A stretch of DNA of 64,000 bases from CALOCV01 sp942491955 (GTDB lineage: Bacteria; Chlamydiota; Chlamydiia; Chlamydiales; CALOCV01), in assembly GCA_942491955.1 (NCBI GenBank), contig CALOCV010000030.1, positions 139,442 through 203,441 on the forward strand. The letters run 5' to 3'. This document shows, one piece after another, positions 52,548 through 61,763 of the stretch. The position numbers were made by a program, and so were the translations under genes. Numbering within the stretch: the first letter of the stretch is position 1; every line of letters begins with the position of its first letter. The notes below the pieces were generated by a model. It saw nothing but the letters and a program-made list of their open reading frames with translations. It ran no database searches and had not been told where the DNA came from.

Positions 52548-54485
52548 TCACTCATAGTAGTGCTTGAATAGGTTGATCACGCCTCCATGAAGGAGGATTT
52601 CAATCTGGCGCGGACTGAGTTGATACGTGGTCGGATAAGATTCGTTTTTCGTTTGATTTTCTACGAAAATCACCTTGTTCTCTTTTAAGCATTCGTGGAT
52701 TTTAGGAATCGTTAAAAGATCACCTGGATCGATCTTATCGTAGTCACTTCGATTCTGGAAAGTGAGCGGAAGAATGCCGAAGTTGACCAGATTCTGCCCA
52801 TGAATCCGTGCAAAGCTCTTGGTAATGACTGCTTGTACTCCTAAAAATCGAGGAGCCATTGCCGCATGCTCGCGGCTCGAACCTTGGCCATAGTTCAATC
52901 CTCCTATAATAAAATGACCCGAATCCTGGCATTCCATCGCTCTCTTATAGTATGTCTCATCGACTTGACTAAAAACAAATTTGCTAATCTCAGGGATGTT
53001 GCTGCGGAAAGGGAGGACGCGACTCCCTGCAGGCATGATCTCATCCGTCGAGATATCATTACCCATTTTGATCAGGACGGGACCATCCATCTCCTCAGGC
53101 AAGGGAGGGAAGTGGGGAAGGGGTCGGACATTGGGGCCCTTCTCCAAAATAACCTTTTTATTGTTCTCGATGGGTGCTAATAGCATATCGGTGTTGATCG
53201 ATGCTTTCTTGAGCTCTTCAATATGCGGATAGGGAATACCCAACTCCCTCGGATCGGTAATTTTTCCGGTTATTGCCGCTGCTGTAGCCACTTCAGGACT
53301 ACAAAGAAAGACGGCATCCTCTTTTGTTCCCGAACGACCGGGAAAATTGCGCGGGACCGTTCGCAAACTATTCCGCCCCGTCGCAGGCGCTTGTCCCATC
53401 CCAATGCACCCATTACATCCCGCTTGATGGATCCGTGCTCCGGCATGGATCAGACGCATCAAATCCCCCGTCTCTGTTAAATCCTCTAAAATTTGTCGAG
53501 AAGAGGGATTGATATCAAAGGAAACCGAATCATTCACTTGCTTCCCTTCTACCATACGTGCTGCAATGGCAAAGTCGCGAAAACCAGGGTTGGCAGAAGA
53601 TCCCACCATCGCTTGATAGACTTCTTTCCCTATCACTTCTCGCACGGGAACGACATTTCCTGGACTGCTTGGCAAGGCGATCAAAGGCTCCAATGCAGAG
53701 AGGTCGATCTCAACATATTCATCATAGGTTGCATCTTCATCGGGAAGAAGAGAGCGCCAATCCTTTTCCCGTTGTTGTACGCGTAAAAAACGTTTCACCT
53801 CTTCGTCAGAGGGAAATACGGTACTCGTCGCACCAAGTTCTGTTCCCATATTGGCAATGACATGGCGATCCATAGCAGACAACCCCTGCAAGCCGGGTCC
53901 ATAATACTCAAATACCCAACCAATGCCTCCCTCAACGCCAAAACGACGGAGCATCTCCAAAATGACATCCTTGGCACTCACCCAATCAGGAAGGGTTCCT
54001 GTCAATCGGACTCCCATTACTTTTGGCATGCGCAAATGAAAAGGGTGTCCAGCAATAGCCAACGCGACTTCTAAACCTCCTGCACCAATGGCAAGCATGC
54101 CCATGGATCCAGCTGCCGGTGTATGGCTATCGGATCCGAGCAAGGTTTTTCCTGGTATTCCAAACCGCTCCATATGGACGGGATGACTCACCCCATTTCC
54201 TGCCTTGCTGTACCAAAGACCAAACCGTTGCGCCGCGCTCTTCAAGAAAAGATGATCATCGGCATTTTTAAAATCGTTTTGAACGAGGTTGTGGTCGACA
54301 TATTGAACAGAGACCTCAGTCTGTGCGCGGTCGAGTTCCATCGCTTCGAGTTCGAGCATCACCATGGTTCCCGTTGCATCTTGCGTCAACGTCTGATCGA
54401 TCCGTATTGCGATCTCCTCCCCCGCTTTCATTTCTCCATCAATGAGGTGCTCTTCAATAAGCTTGTGAGTGACATTCTTTCCCAT
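52548..54485 (-). CDS. Aconitate hydratase, AcnA-like short form
   Basis: TCA-cycle enzyme that isomerises citrate to isocitrate. The 645-residue protein has the substrate motif LGSDSHTPAAG, HQAGCNGCIGMGQAPATGRN with two Fe-S cysteines, a C-terminal swivel domain with GNDISTDEI, and YGQGSSREHAA. The site that usually reads GSCTN with the third cysteine reads GSSANPGFRDF here. The length and order fit the compact bacterial class. It directly follows the TIGR01777 gene (one operon). Chlamydiaceae lack aconitase, so this points to a more complete TCA cycle. Confidence 0.9.
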   Translation of the reverse strand: MGKNVTHKLIEEHLIDGEMKAGEEIAIRIDQTLTQDATGTMVMLELEAMELDRAQTEVSVQYVDHNLVQNDFKNADDHLFLKSAAQRFGLWYSKAGNGVSHPVHMERFGIPGKTLLGSDSHTPAAGSMGMLAIGAGGLEVALAIAGHPFHLRMPKVMGVRLTGTLPDWVSAKDVILEMLRRFGVEGGIGWVFEYYGPGLQGLSAMDRHVIANMGTELGATSTVFPSDEEVKRFLRVQQREKDWRSLLPDEDATYDEYVEIDLSALEPLIALPSSPGNVVPVREVIGKEVYQAMVGSSANPGFRDFAIAARMVEGKQVNDSVSFDINPSSRQILEDLTETGDLMRLIHAGARIHQAGCNGCIGMGQAPATGRNSLRTVPRNFPGRSGTKEDAVFLCSPEVATAAAITGKITDPRELGIPYPHIEELKKASINTDMLLAPIENNKKVILEKGPNVRPLPHFPPLPEEMDGPVLIKMGNDISTDEIMPAGSRVLPFRSNIPEISKFVFSQVDETYYKRAMECQDSGHFIIGGLNYGQGSSREHAAMAPRFLGVQAVITKSFARIHGQNLVNFGILPLTFQNRSDYDKIDPGDLLTIPKIHECLKENKVIFVENQTKNESYPTTYQLSPRQIEILLHGGVINLFKHYYE

Positions 54486-55379
54486 TTATTGCAATATCTC
54501 CTGTAAACTTTTTTTCAAATCAGAATGGATAAAGGGATACTTTTCCTCTTCTAACCTTTTTGGCAAAACCCAAGAAGATGAGAGGAGCATCGCTTCCCCC
54601 ATTTCTCCGAAAATCCAACGCACCGCAAAACGGGGCATGGTAGCAAATGTCGGTCGGTGGAGAACTTCTCCTAAAATTTGAACAAACCGAGCCTGGGTCA
54701 TGGGTTTTGGAGAGACACAATTGACAGGCCCGTTAATAGCGGGATTATTTAACACAAAGAGAATCATATTAACGAGATCGGGAAGGGTGACCCAAGAGAT
54801 CCCTTGTTCGCCTGATCCCATTCTTCCTCCTAATCCTAAGCGAAAGGGAGGCAACATCTTGGCAAGACCTCCCCCTTTGGAACTGAGGACAAACCCAAAG
54901 CGCAGCATAGCAACGCGAGTACCCAACTTTTCTGCGACTTTTGCCTCTCTTTCCCAATCGTGACAGACATCAGCAAGGAAACCCTCTCCTAAAGGACTCT
55001 CTTCCGTCACGGTTTGATCTTTTGTATCTCCATAATATCCAATTGCTGAGGCTGCTAGAAAGACTTTGGGTGGAGAACCGAGACCTGCCATCCCTGCAAC
55101 GACTGCACGGGTCCCTTGAATACGACTCTCATAAATGGATTTTTTTTTGCTCTCTGTCCATCGACCTGAAGCGATATTATCCCCTGCCAAGTGAATGACG
55201 GCATCGGCCCCCTCCATTTTGCCCCACTCTCCCTCCCCCGTTACAGGATCCCAAAGGAGGAAGGGTGGAGAAGAAAGCTCTTGACGGGTAATTGGAATGA
55301 CCTCATTTCCCTCTTGTTGCAGCTTTTTTGCGAGCTCTTTTCCTATGAAACCAGAAGCGCCTGAAACAAAAACCTTCAT
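54486..55379 (-). CDS. TIGR01777 family NAD(P)-dependent epimerase (YfcH/SulA type)
   Basis: The 297-residue extended short-chain dehydrogenase has the N-terminal Rossmann motif VSGASGFIGKELA, VIHLAGDNIASGRWTESKKK, SAIGYYGD with the catalytic Tyr, and the C-terminal DUF1731 domain (NCVSPKPMTQARF). The substrate is unknown. In some bacteria it affects cell division. The ATG at 55379 is upstream of aconitase with no gap. Confidence 0.9.
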   Translation of the reverse strand: MKVFVSGASGFIGKELAKKLQQEGNEVIPITRQELSSPPFLLWDPVTGEGEWGKMEGADAVIHLAGDNIASGRWTESKKKSIYESRIQGTRAVVAGMAGLGSPPKVFLAASAIGYYGDTKDQTVTEESPLGEGFLADVCHDWEREAKVAEKLGTRVAMLRFGFVLSSKGGGLAKMLPPFRLGLGGRMGSGEQGISWVTLPDLVNMILFVLNNPAINGPVNCVSPKPMTQARFVQILGEVLHRPTFATMPRFAVRWIFGEMGEAMLLSSSWVLPKRLEEEKYPFIHSDLKKSLQEILQ

Positions 55380-55500
55380 GAAGGTAGTGAACCAATTTTC
55401 CTATTCCTTTTCAAGGGGAAAGTTTTAAAATTTTTATTTACTATATTGATCCGTTCACCTATCCTAAGGAAAAGGGACGTTCTTGATAAGGAGGGACCCC

Positions 55501-55881
55501 ATGCAAAAAGCTACCGTTTTCGTCTTTATTTTAGTTGTAGGAACTACATTATCAACAGTTTACGCAGCAAACGGATTCTGCCGACGATGCCAAGAAATCG
55601 AAGAAGAAAGGAGAAAAAACCCTCCCAAAGAATATACCTACTACGAAGACTACTTAAAAGATAATGGAACCAAAAATAATGGAAAAAACCGCACCATGAG
55701 TAGTTCCACCGAAGAACAACTGAGAAAACCCAATCCTCCACCCCAACGAAAAAATGGAAATACTTCCTACCCGAACAACCACGTCATGCCATCACAACAG
55801 AAAAATGGAAACTACTCTTATCCCAATAACAACTACCCACCACCTCAACAGAAAAACAACTCCAATCGCTCTAGCCGTTAA
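55501..55881 (+). CDS. Small exported Asn/Pro/Gln-rich protein
   Basis: The 126-residue product has a signal peptide (MQKATVFVFILVVGTTLSTVYA) and a CRRC pair just after it. A low-complexity tail has repeated QKNGNYSYPNN-like units. AAGGAGGG precedes the ATG at 55501. The tail is basic and could bind envelope polymers or be a structural filler. No family recognised. It overlaps the convergent gene by four bases. Confidence 0.7.
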   Translation: MQKATVFVFILVVGTTLSTVYAANGFCRRCQEIEEERRKNPPKEYTYYEDYLKDNGTKNNGKNRTMSSSTEEQLRKPNPPPQRKNGNTSYPNNHVMPSQQKNGNYSYPNNNYPPPQQKNNSNRSSR

Positions 55882-57806
55882 TCCATCTTTTGCATCGACC
55901 GATGGCGGTATTCAAACGTTTTGCGTAATTGCCGTTCGATCCAACGATTGCATAAAAAACTCCCTATATATCCTCCAGGGATTTTATAAGTGATGGTATC
56001 GATCAGAAAACTTCCACCCTCCTCATCAGGAAGAACATGGTGGCGATGCTTCCATTCTTGGAAAGGCCCCTTCATCATGACATCGGTAAATTCTTTTCCT
56101 GCTACGTAATTTTCGTGATCCAATTCCCATCGAAAAGAAAAGAGTCCCACAGTCTGCTCCAACGTAACACGAGGATTACTCGAAAGAGGCCCTGTCCTTT
56201 TTACTTCTTGGATCTTCACCCAGGGAGGTTGTAGACGGGAAAAAGCATCGGGTTCCTCATGCCATGCAAAGACCTTTTCCGGAGCAGCTGGAATCCGGCT
56301 CCAATGAACGAACGTGTGGAGTAAGGGATCTTTTTGTTCTTCTTTCTTTTCCCTCCTTACTGCCTCTCCAATCCGTTTGAGCATGCCTCGGAAAATAAAC
56401 CAGTGAAAGGGATAGAGAAGATACCAATAAAGAGTGCCAAAAAATCCTGATGGCTTATAGATGACATCTTGTCTTATCCAGGAAGCTTCAGAGCATCCCT
56501 CCACGCAAAACTCGAGCCATGCATACCCTGGTAATTTCATTTCGGCCAATAGTCGTAGCCTTTTGTTTGGTTCATACGCTTCAACACGCCAAAAATCGAC
56601 CACATCACCCACAAAGATATTCTCTGCGTCCCTTCTCATCCGACGAAATCCCACGCCTCCGACCAACTGATCCAAAAAGCCTCGGATTTTCCATAAAACG
56701 TTCCCATAGTACCACCCCGAGACACCTCCAATGCGTTTTATTGGGGCAAAAGCTTGCGAAGGGGGGGCATCAACAAAACAAATAAGACTCGCCTTAAGAT
56801 CTCTTTTATCAGGTGATACCCGTTTTTCCTTAATGCCAGCAGCTGAATGGGAATCAACCCAACGCGATTCCCAGTGCTTTTTCTCTTCCTGCTCGATCGC
56901 TTTTTGAATAGCCTCTTCAATTCCCATTGGTTGCACACCAAACACACCATTAGCTCGATCCTCTGTCACGATAGTGGGAAAAATGGCACTCTCAACCAAC
57001 TTTCTACCCACTCGCGCATAAAGGGGGGTCACAAGACCCAACCACAATGATGATAGATAAGGTGTAAGAACGGGTACAGGAAGAAAAAACCGATGATATT
57101 TTTTTTGGCGGGCGTACTCTTCCATAATTCCCGCATAGGAGCTTCGATTGGAACCACCAATTTCAAAAATCGGATCATCCTCGATCGCTATATCAATCGC
57201 TTTTTCCAAAAACAAAAGTACATCGTCAATAGCAATCGGTTGTGCCTCCGTCCATACCCATAGAGGCGTGATCATTACAGGCAACCTTTCGCATAACGCT
57301 CGGATCATTTCAAATGAGAGACTCCCCGAACCAATAATTATAGAAGCTTGAAATTCAATGACTTGCGCTGACGCTGCTTTCTCCCGAAGAAGATCCCCCA
57401 CGTGATGGCGACTGCGCAGATGAGGAGATAGTTTTGCCCTCCTCTCTCCTAATCCTCCTAGGTAGATGATGCGTTTGACTCCCTTCTCTTCACAAGCCTC
57501 ACCAAAATTTTTTGCTCCTTGATGTTCTATCTCTTCGAAATTATTTTTTGCTCCCATTGCATGAACGAGATAAAAGGCGACATCGATCCCATCAAGAGCT
57601 TTGAGAAGACTCTTTTTATCGAGAACATCTCCTTGAACGATTTCCACATGAGAGCTGTTTTTATAACGTTGCAAAGAAGAAAGAGATCGCGTAAGACAAC
57701 GTACTTCCCTTTTTGCATTTTCCAATCGATGAAGCAGTCGTCCTCCGACATACCCCGTAGAACCTGCAAGAAAAATTTTTGTTTTTTTATTGGAAGAAGA
57801 GCTCAT
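55878..57806 (-). CDS. NAD(P)-binding SDR - DUF2867 - SRPBCC fusion protein
   Basis: The 642-residue protein has three parts. First, an NmrA-like atypical SDR (about 1-240) has AGSTGYVGGRLL, VQGDVLDKKSL and AFYLVHAMG. Second, a DUF2867 domain (about 330-480) has GGVSGWYYGNVLWKIRGF and FWRVEAYEPNKRLRL. Third, an SRPBCC ligand-binding domain (about 495-635) has HTFVHWSRIPAAPEKVFAW and TYKIPGGYIG. Separate proteins of the first two types occur in many bacteria; the three-part fusion suggests channelling of a hydrophobic substrate. The reaction is unknown. Confidence 0.82.
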   Translation of the reverse strand: MSSSSNKKTKIFLAGSTGYVGGRLLHRLENAKREVRCLTRSLSSLQRYKNSSHVEIVQGDVLDKKSLLKALDGIDVAFYLVHAMGAKNNFEEIEHQGAKNFGEACEEKGVKRIIYLGGLGERRAKLSPHLRSRHHVGDLLREKAASAQVIEFQASIIIGSGSLSFEMIRALCERLPVMITPLWVWTEAQPIAIDDVLLFLEKAIDIAIEDDPIFEIGGSNRSSYAGIMEEYARQKKYHRFFLPVPVLTPYLSSLWLGLVTPLYARVGRKLVESAIFPTIVTEDRANGVFGVQPMGIEEAIQKAIEQEEKKHWESRWVDSHSAAGIKEKRVSPDKRDLKASLICFVDAPPSQAFAPIKRIGGVSGWYYGNVLWKIRGFLDQLVGGVGFRRMRRDAENIFVGDVVDFWRVEAYEPNKRLRLLAEMKLPGYAWLEFCVEGCSEASWIRQDVIYKPSGFFGTLYWYLLYPFHWFIFRGMLKRIGEAVRREKKEEQKDPLLHTFVHWSRIPAAPEKVFAWHEEPDAFSRLQPPWVKIQEVKRTGPLSSNPRVTLEQTVGLFSFRWELDHENYVAGKEFTDVMMKGPFQEWKHRHHVLPDEEGGSFLIDTITYKIPGGYIGSFLCNRWIERQLRKTFEYRHRSMQKMD

Positions 57807-57917
57807 ATTCTGTATAAAAAAATATAAACCCAGAATACAAGACTCTCATATTATGGCAAGGAAAAACTTTTTGATCGTTGGTAGCCATTCGGCAATGCAT
57901 GTGAAAGGGTGATCGAT

Positions 57918-60260
57918 GTGAATTACTTCTTCCTCTTTCTACTTCTTGTCTCTCCTCTTTTTGGAAATCCATTAGATCCACAGCGCCCACCCCTACACAT
58001 CGCCTTCGTTGGCGATGAAAATTCACCCAAATATTTCTGGCTAAGGGAAAAATTTCTCCAAGAGCTCTCCGACCTCCTCGATGACGAGTATGCCCTTACC
58101 TTTTCAGCCCCCAATGCCTTCGTCGGCCATCGCACGAAGGAAAGCATCCAGCAAGCTTTAAATAACGCCTATGAAGATGAAGATGTCGATGCTGTTGTCG
58201 TTCTCGGAAGCTTTGGTTCCCACCTCGTCAGTCAGCGAAAACAAATCCCCAAACCAACCATTGCCCCGTTTATCATCGATTCCGAGTTACAGCATCTCCC
58301 CAAACAAGATGAAGGGAGCGGCGTCATCAATCTCAATTACCTCGCTTTTCCTACCAATTTCGACAGGGATATCGATCTGTTTCAAGAACTCGTTCCTTTT
58401 CGCAAGGCAGCCTTTTTTGTCGATGAAACCCTTTTCGATTACCTCCCCGAAGTGATGAAGAGCATTGTCGACTTGGGTCGAGAGAAAGGGGTTGCCATTG
58501 AATTCGTCCCCATTGGGGATTCCATTGATGCAGCAGTTGCTTCTCTCCCATCCGATGCCGAAGTCGCCTATATCGCTCCCCTACCCCGTTTGTTACAAGA
58601 AGAGATCCAAGCACTTGCCACAGGGCTGAACGAAAAAAAAATCCCCACTTTCTCTCTTTTCGGAAAGGGATATGTCGACGAAGGATTTCTTGTCAGCTCC
58701 GCTCCTGATTCGAGTATCCAAAGGGTCGCGCGCCGCACAGCCTTAAATCTACAACAATCTTTAATGGGGTTTCCTTTAAGCCAACTCTCAACGGAGATCC
58801 CTCGTGAAAATCAAATCACAATCAATATGGCTACGGCAAAACAACTTGACATCTCTCCTTCATGGGAGTTTCTCCTTTTTGCAGATACCCTGTTTACTCA
58901 TAAAGAAGATGTTCCGAAACTGTCTTTACCCCAAGCCGTCGCGGAAGGACTCACCTACAATTTTTCCCTTTTGGCAGAACAACGTTTTGTTCTTGCTGGC
59001 AGAGAGGAGGTGTTGCGTGCTCTGTCTCGTCTTTGGCCGCAGATTGACACCCAACTAGAAGGACGCATCATACGAAAAGAGGTCGCAGCTCTCAGTCGCG
59101 GACTTGAACCCGAAAGGGCACTCATTGGACGATCGACTTTGTCACAAGTGATCTATTCCAATGTTCTTTTCGGAGACTTATATGTACAAACTTATCTTCA
59201 AAAAGCGCGGATGCAAGAGTATCTCGCCTTCTTCCTCGACACGACTTTCGATATCACACGCGCATTCCTCAACGTCTTACGTGCCAAAACTCTAGAAAGG
59301 ATACAGATCAACAACCTCCGTCTCACCCAATTCAACCTCAAGCTTGCACAACAAAGAGTGCGCGTCGGTGTCGCTCGCTTAAGCGAAGTCTATCGTTGGG
59401 AGAGCCAAATCTCCAGCAACCGAGCCGATGTTGTCGAGTCTCATGTGGCGGCAGAAAATGTCTCTGTCGATCTCAATCGCCTCCTCAATCGCCCGCAAGA
59501 TTGGCGATGCCCTCTTGAAGAGGTCCCTATCGATGCTCCCTATTTGATCCTCCAAGATCTTTGGATCGATCGTAACATCCGTAGCGACAAGACCCTTGAT
59601 ACCTTTGCCTCTTTTGCCACTTTGGAAGGATTCCTCAACTCTCCCGAAATCCAAGAGCTAGAAGAGAGGATCCATGCACAACAAGAAGTTCTCGAAATTG
59701 CCAAACGCGCTTTTTATGCCCCCGACCTTTTCTTTGATGCCGATATCGGAAAACGCTTTTATCAGAGTGGAGCTGGATCAAGAGAACTCTTCTCCCAAAT
59801 CAAAACCGACTGGCGCTTTGGCATCAATGCCACCTTTCCCCTCTACCAAGGAGGAGAAAAATGTGCCGATAAGAGGCAAGCGTTTCAAAATCTCGTCCGT
59901 CTAAAATACCAGTGGGCAGCACGTGCACAAGATGTGGAACAACGCATTCGCATCAGCATTCAGAATGCCTCAGGATCCTACGAATCGATAGGGCTCTCCG
60001 AAGATGCCGAACGAGCGGCAAAGAAAAACCTCGATCTTGTCACACAAAGCTACGCTCAAGGGACCACAACCATCATCGACCTGCTCGATGCACAAAGCCA
60101 AGCACTCAATGCCGAACTTGTTACAGCCAATGCCATCTACGATTTCCTCGTTGATCTCATGGAATTGCAACGCTCTATTGGACGATTTGACTTCCAACTC
60201 TCACAAGAACAAATCGCGTGTTGGAAAGCCGAATGGGCTACGTTTCAGGAAGGGTATTGA
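57918..60260 (+). CDS. TolC-like outer membrane channel fused to an ABC-type binding-protein domain
   Basis: The 780-residue protein has a signal peptide (MNYFFLFLLLVSPLFG). A type I periplasmic-binding fold follows (about 20-310, with LHIAFVGDENS, DAVVVLGSFGSHLV, FSLFGKGYVDEGFLVS), as in the ABC_sub_bind family. Then comes an outer membrane efflux protein (about 330-775) with the paired TolC repeats ITRAFLNVLRAKTLERIQIN and RVGVARLSEVYRWESQ, then TFPLYQGGEK and AQGTTTIIDLLDAQSQALNAE. The GTG start at 57918 has AAAGGG eight bases before. GTG 57909 is the alternative. The fusion could let a periplasmic ligand gate the channel. Confidence 0.82.
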   Translation: MNYFFLFLLLVSPLFGNPLDPQRPPLHIAFVGDENSPKYFWLREKFLQELSDLLDDEYALTFSAPNAFVGHRTKESIQQALNNAYEDEDVDAVVVLGSFGSHLVSQRKQIPKPTIAPFIIDSELQHLPKQDEGSGVINLNYLAFPTNFDRDIDLFQELVPFRKAAFFVDETLFDYLPEVMKSIVDLGREKGVAIEFVPIGDSIDAAVASLPSDAEVAYIAPLPRLLQEEIQALATGLNEKKIPTFSLFGKGYVDEGFLVSSAPDSSIQRVARRTALNLQQSLMGFPLSQLSTEIPRENQITINMATAKQLDISPSWEFLLFADTLFTHKEDVPKLSLPQAVAEGLTYNFSLLAEQRFVLAGREEVLRALSRLWPQIDTQLEGRIIRKEVAALSRGLEPERALIGRSTLSQVIYSNVLFGDLYVQTYLQKARMQEYLAFFLDTTFDITRAFLNVLRAKTLERIQINNLRLTQFNLKLAQQRVRVGVARLSEVYRWESQISSNRADVVESHVAAENVSVDLNRLLNRPQDWRCPLEEVPIDAPYLILQDLWIDRNIRSDKTLDTFASFATLEGFLNSPEIQELEERIHAQQEVLEIAKRAFYAPDLFFDADIGKRFYQSGAGSRELFSQIKTDWRFGINATFPLYQGGEKCADKRQAFQNLVRLKYQWAARAQDVEQRIRISIQNASGSYESIGLSEDAERAAKKNLDLVTQSYAQGTTTIIDLLDAQSQALNAELVTANAIYDFLVDLMELQRSIGRFDFQLSQEQIACWKAEWATFQEGY

Positions 60261-60270
60261 AGATTTTTTT

Positions 60271-60319
60271 TTGGGGGAACTAGTTCCCCCAAACCCCCTG
60301 TACGGCCGCTAACGCGACC
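60271..60319 (-). repeat. Dispersed bipartite palindromic repeat, copy C
   Basis: GGGGGAAC-TA-GTTCCCCC plus the GGCCGC-TAAC-GCG stem, ten bases after the TolC-like gene. Like copy B it follows a coding region in the same orientation, which would suit a terminator hairpin. Confidence 0.72.
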
Positions 60320-60335
60320 TTGCATTTTCGCATGC

Positions 60336-60387
60336 TTCCATGAAATTTTATCAAAGCCTTGACATAATTTCCATGAAATTTTATCAT
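60336..60387 (+). promoter_or_regulatory. Strong promoter overlapped by 18-bp direct repeats (candidate operator)
   Basis: Consensus TTGACA (60359-60364) and TATCAT (60382-60387) stand 17 bases apart. An 18-base repeat, TTCCATGAAATTTTATCA, occurs at 60336-60353 and 60369-60386. That is 33 bases or about three helical turns apart, with the second copy covering the -10 box. This looks like a repressor binding pair upstream of the ATPase gene. Confidence 0.55.
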
Positions 60388-60414
60388 CAAGGTGTCAGTT
60401 TTCCCATAAGCCGT

Positions 60415-61731
60415 ATGTATATTTTTAGAGAAAATGAAGCAGAATTCTTCGCATCGTTCGAAGGACCCTTTATCAGTGCCGTTCTTGGTCCCAGGCGCGT
60501 TGGTAAAACAACACTTGTACAACACTATATGGATGAGCATCCAGAAAGAAAATGGGTCCAATTCAATATGGATGAAAGAAAACAACGACAACAGATCACC
60601 AAAGGTCAATTGCTCTTAATGATTGAAGAACACGCTCTTCAGCAAGTGGGTGGTGACGACAAAATTTGGGTCGTTATTGATGAAGCACAAAAATGTCCTG
60701 AACTCTTTGATCAGGTAAAGATCCTTTATGATCGATTCAAGGGCAGAAATGCGATTAAGTTTATTTTAACCGGTTCTGCTCACCTCAATCTTCATCATTT
60801 GACGGCCGAAACTCTTGCAGGAAGAGTCGACTTGCTTAGGCTACGAGAATTCAATCTAAGAGAAATCACCCGACTATTACATAAAGACATCCATTTGATG
60901 TCTGAAACGGCGTTCCATCATATTTTCAACACAACAAATATCGACTCTTTGCATGAATTCCACTCGACTTTAAGACCTTTTAAAAAGATATTGAATGAAG
61001 CCCTGGATCAGTATCTTGTATGGGGAGGCTTGCCAGAAGTGTTAGAAATTTCTTCAGAACAAGGACGCTTTAAATATTTAAGCAATTATCTACAAACGTA
61101 TTTAGAAAAAGATATTCGCGATATTTCTACGATCAATGATCTAACTCTTTATGAAAATCTCATGAAAGTGATGGCGGAACAGACAGGATCATTAAGAGAT
61201 GATCAAAAAATCATGCATTCTCTGCAATGCGCAAGAAATACTCTCCTAAAATATCAAGGCTATCTCATTGCCACTTGGCAGTATCTTGAAATAGAACCTT
61301 ATATTAATAACACCTTAAAAAGAGTTGTCAAATCTTCTAAGGGATATCTTCGCAATAATGGTTTAATCAGTTATTTCACAGGAATTAAAGAACTTTCCAC
61401 CCTTATCCAAACAGGATTGATTGGGCATCGTTTTGAGAATTGGTTCTTAAATGAACTGAGTTCTTTTATGGATCCCCTTGGGGATTATCATAAAATTCAT
61501 TTTTGGCGAACTCATGGTGGACAAGAGGTCGACTTCATTGTTCAAATTGGACAAACGATTATCCCCTTTGAAGTGACTTATGCTTCACAAGCTCTTCCGA
61601 AAAAAATGCGTAACTTACAAATCTTTCTCAAAGAACATCCCCAATGTCCTTTTGCTGTCTACCTTTATCAGGGATCTTTCCAATGCGATAAAAAAAATCG
61701 CCTGCTATTTTTACCTGCCTGGATGGTATAA
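60415..61731 (+). CDS. AAA_14/DUF4143 ATPase
   Basis: The 438-residue member of the common bacterial/archaeal ATPase family has an N-terminal AAA domain: Walker A GPRRVGKTT and Walker B IWVVIDEAQ, then LTGSAH. The C-terminal DUF4143 part has YLVWGGLPEVLE, DIRDISTIND and a PD-(D/E)XK-like core, HFWRTHGGQEVDFIV. The function is unresolved, often linked to mobile or defence-like DNA. The frame opens at 60340, but the promoter lies inside that stretch, so the ATG at 60415 is the better start. Confidence 0.85.
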   Translation: MYIFRENEAEFFASFEGPFISAVLGPRRVGKTTLVQHYMDEHPERKWVQFNMDERKQRQQITKGQLLLMIEEHALQQVGGDDKIWVVIDEAQKCPELFDQVKILYDRFKGRNAIKFILTGSAHLNLHHLTAETLAGRVDLLRLREFNLREITRLLHKDIHLMSETAFHHIFNTTNIDSLHEFHSTLRPFKKILNEALDQYLVWGGLPEVLEISSEQGRFKYLSNYLQTYLEKDIRDISTINDLTLYENLMKVMAEQTGSLRDDQKIMHSLQCARNTLLKYQGYLIATWQYLEIEPYINNTLKRVVKSSKGYLRNNGLISYFTGIKELSTLIQTGLIGHRFENWFLNELSSFMDPLGDYHKIHFWRTHGGQEVDFIVQIGQTIIPFEVTYASQALPKKMRNLQIFLKEHPQCPFAVYLYQGSFQCDKKNRLLFLPAWMV

Positions 61732-61763
61732 TACGGCACGTTCGTGCGATGGCGTTCTTTTGA

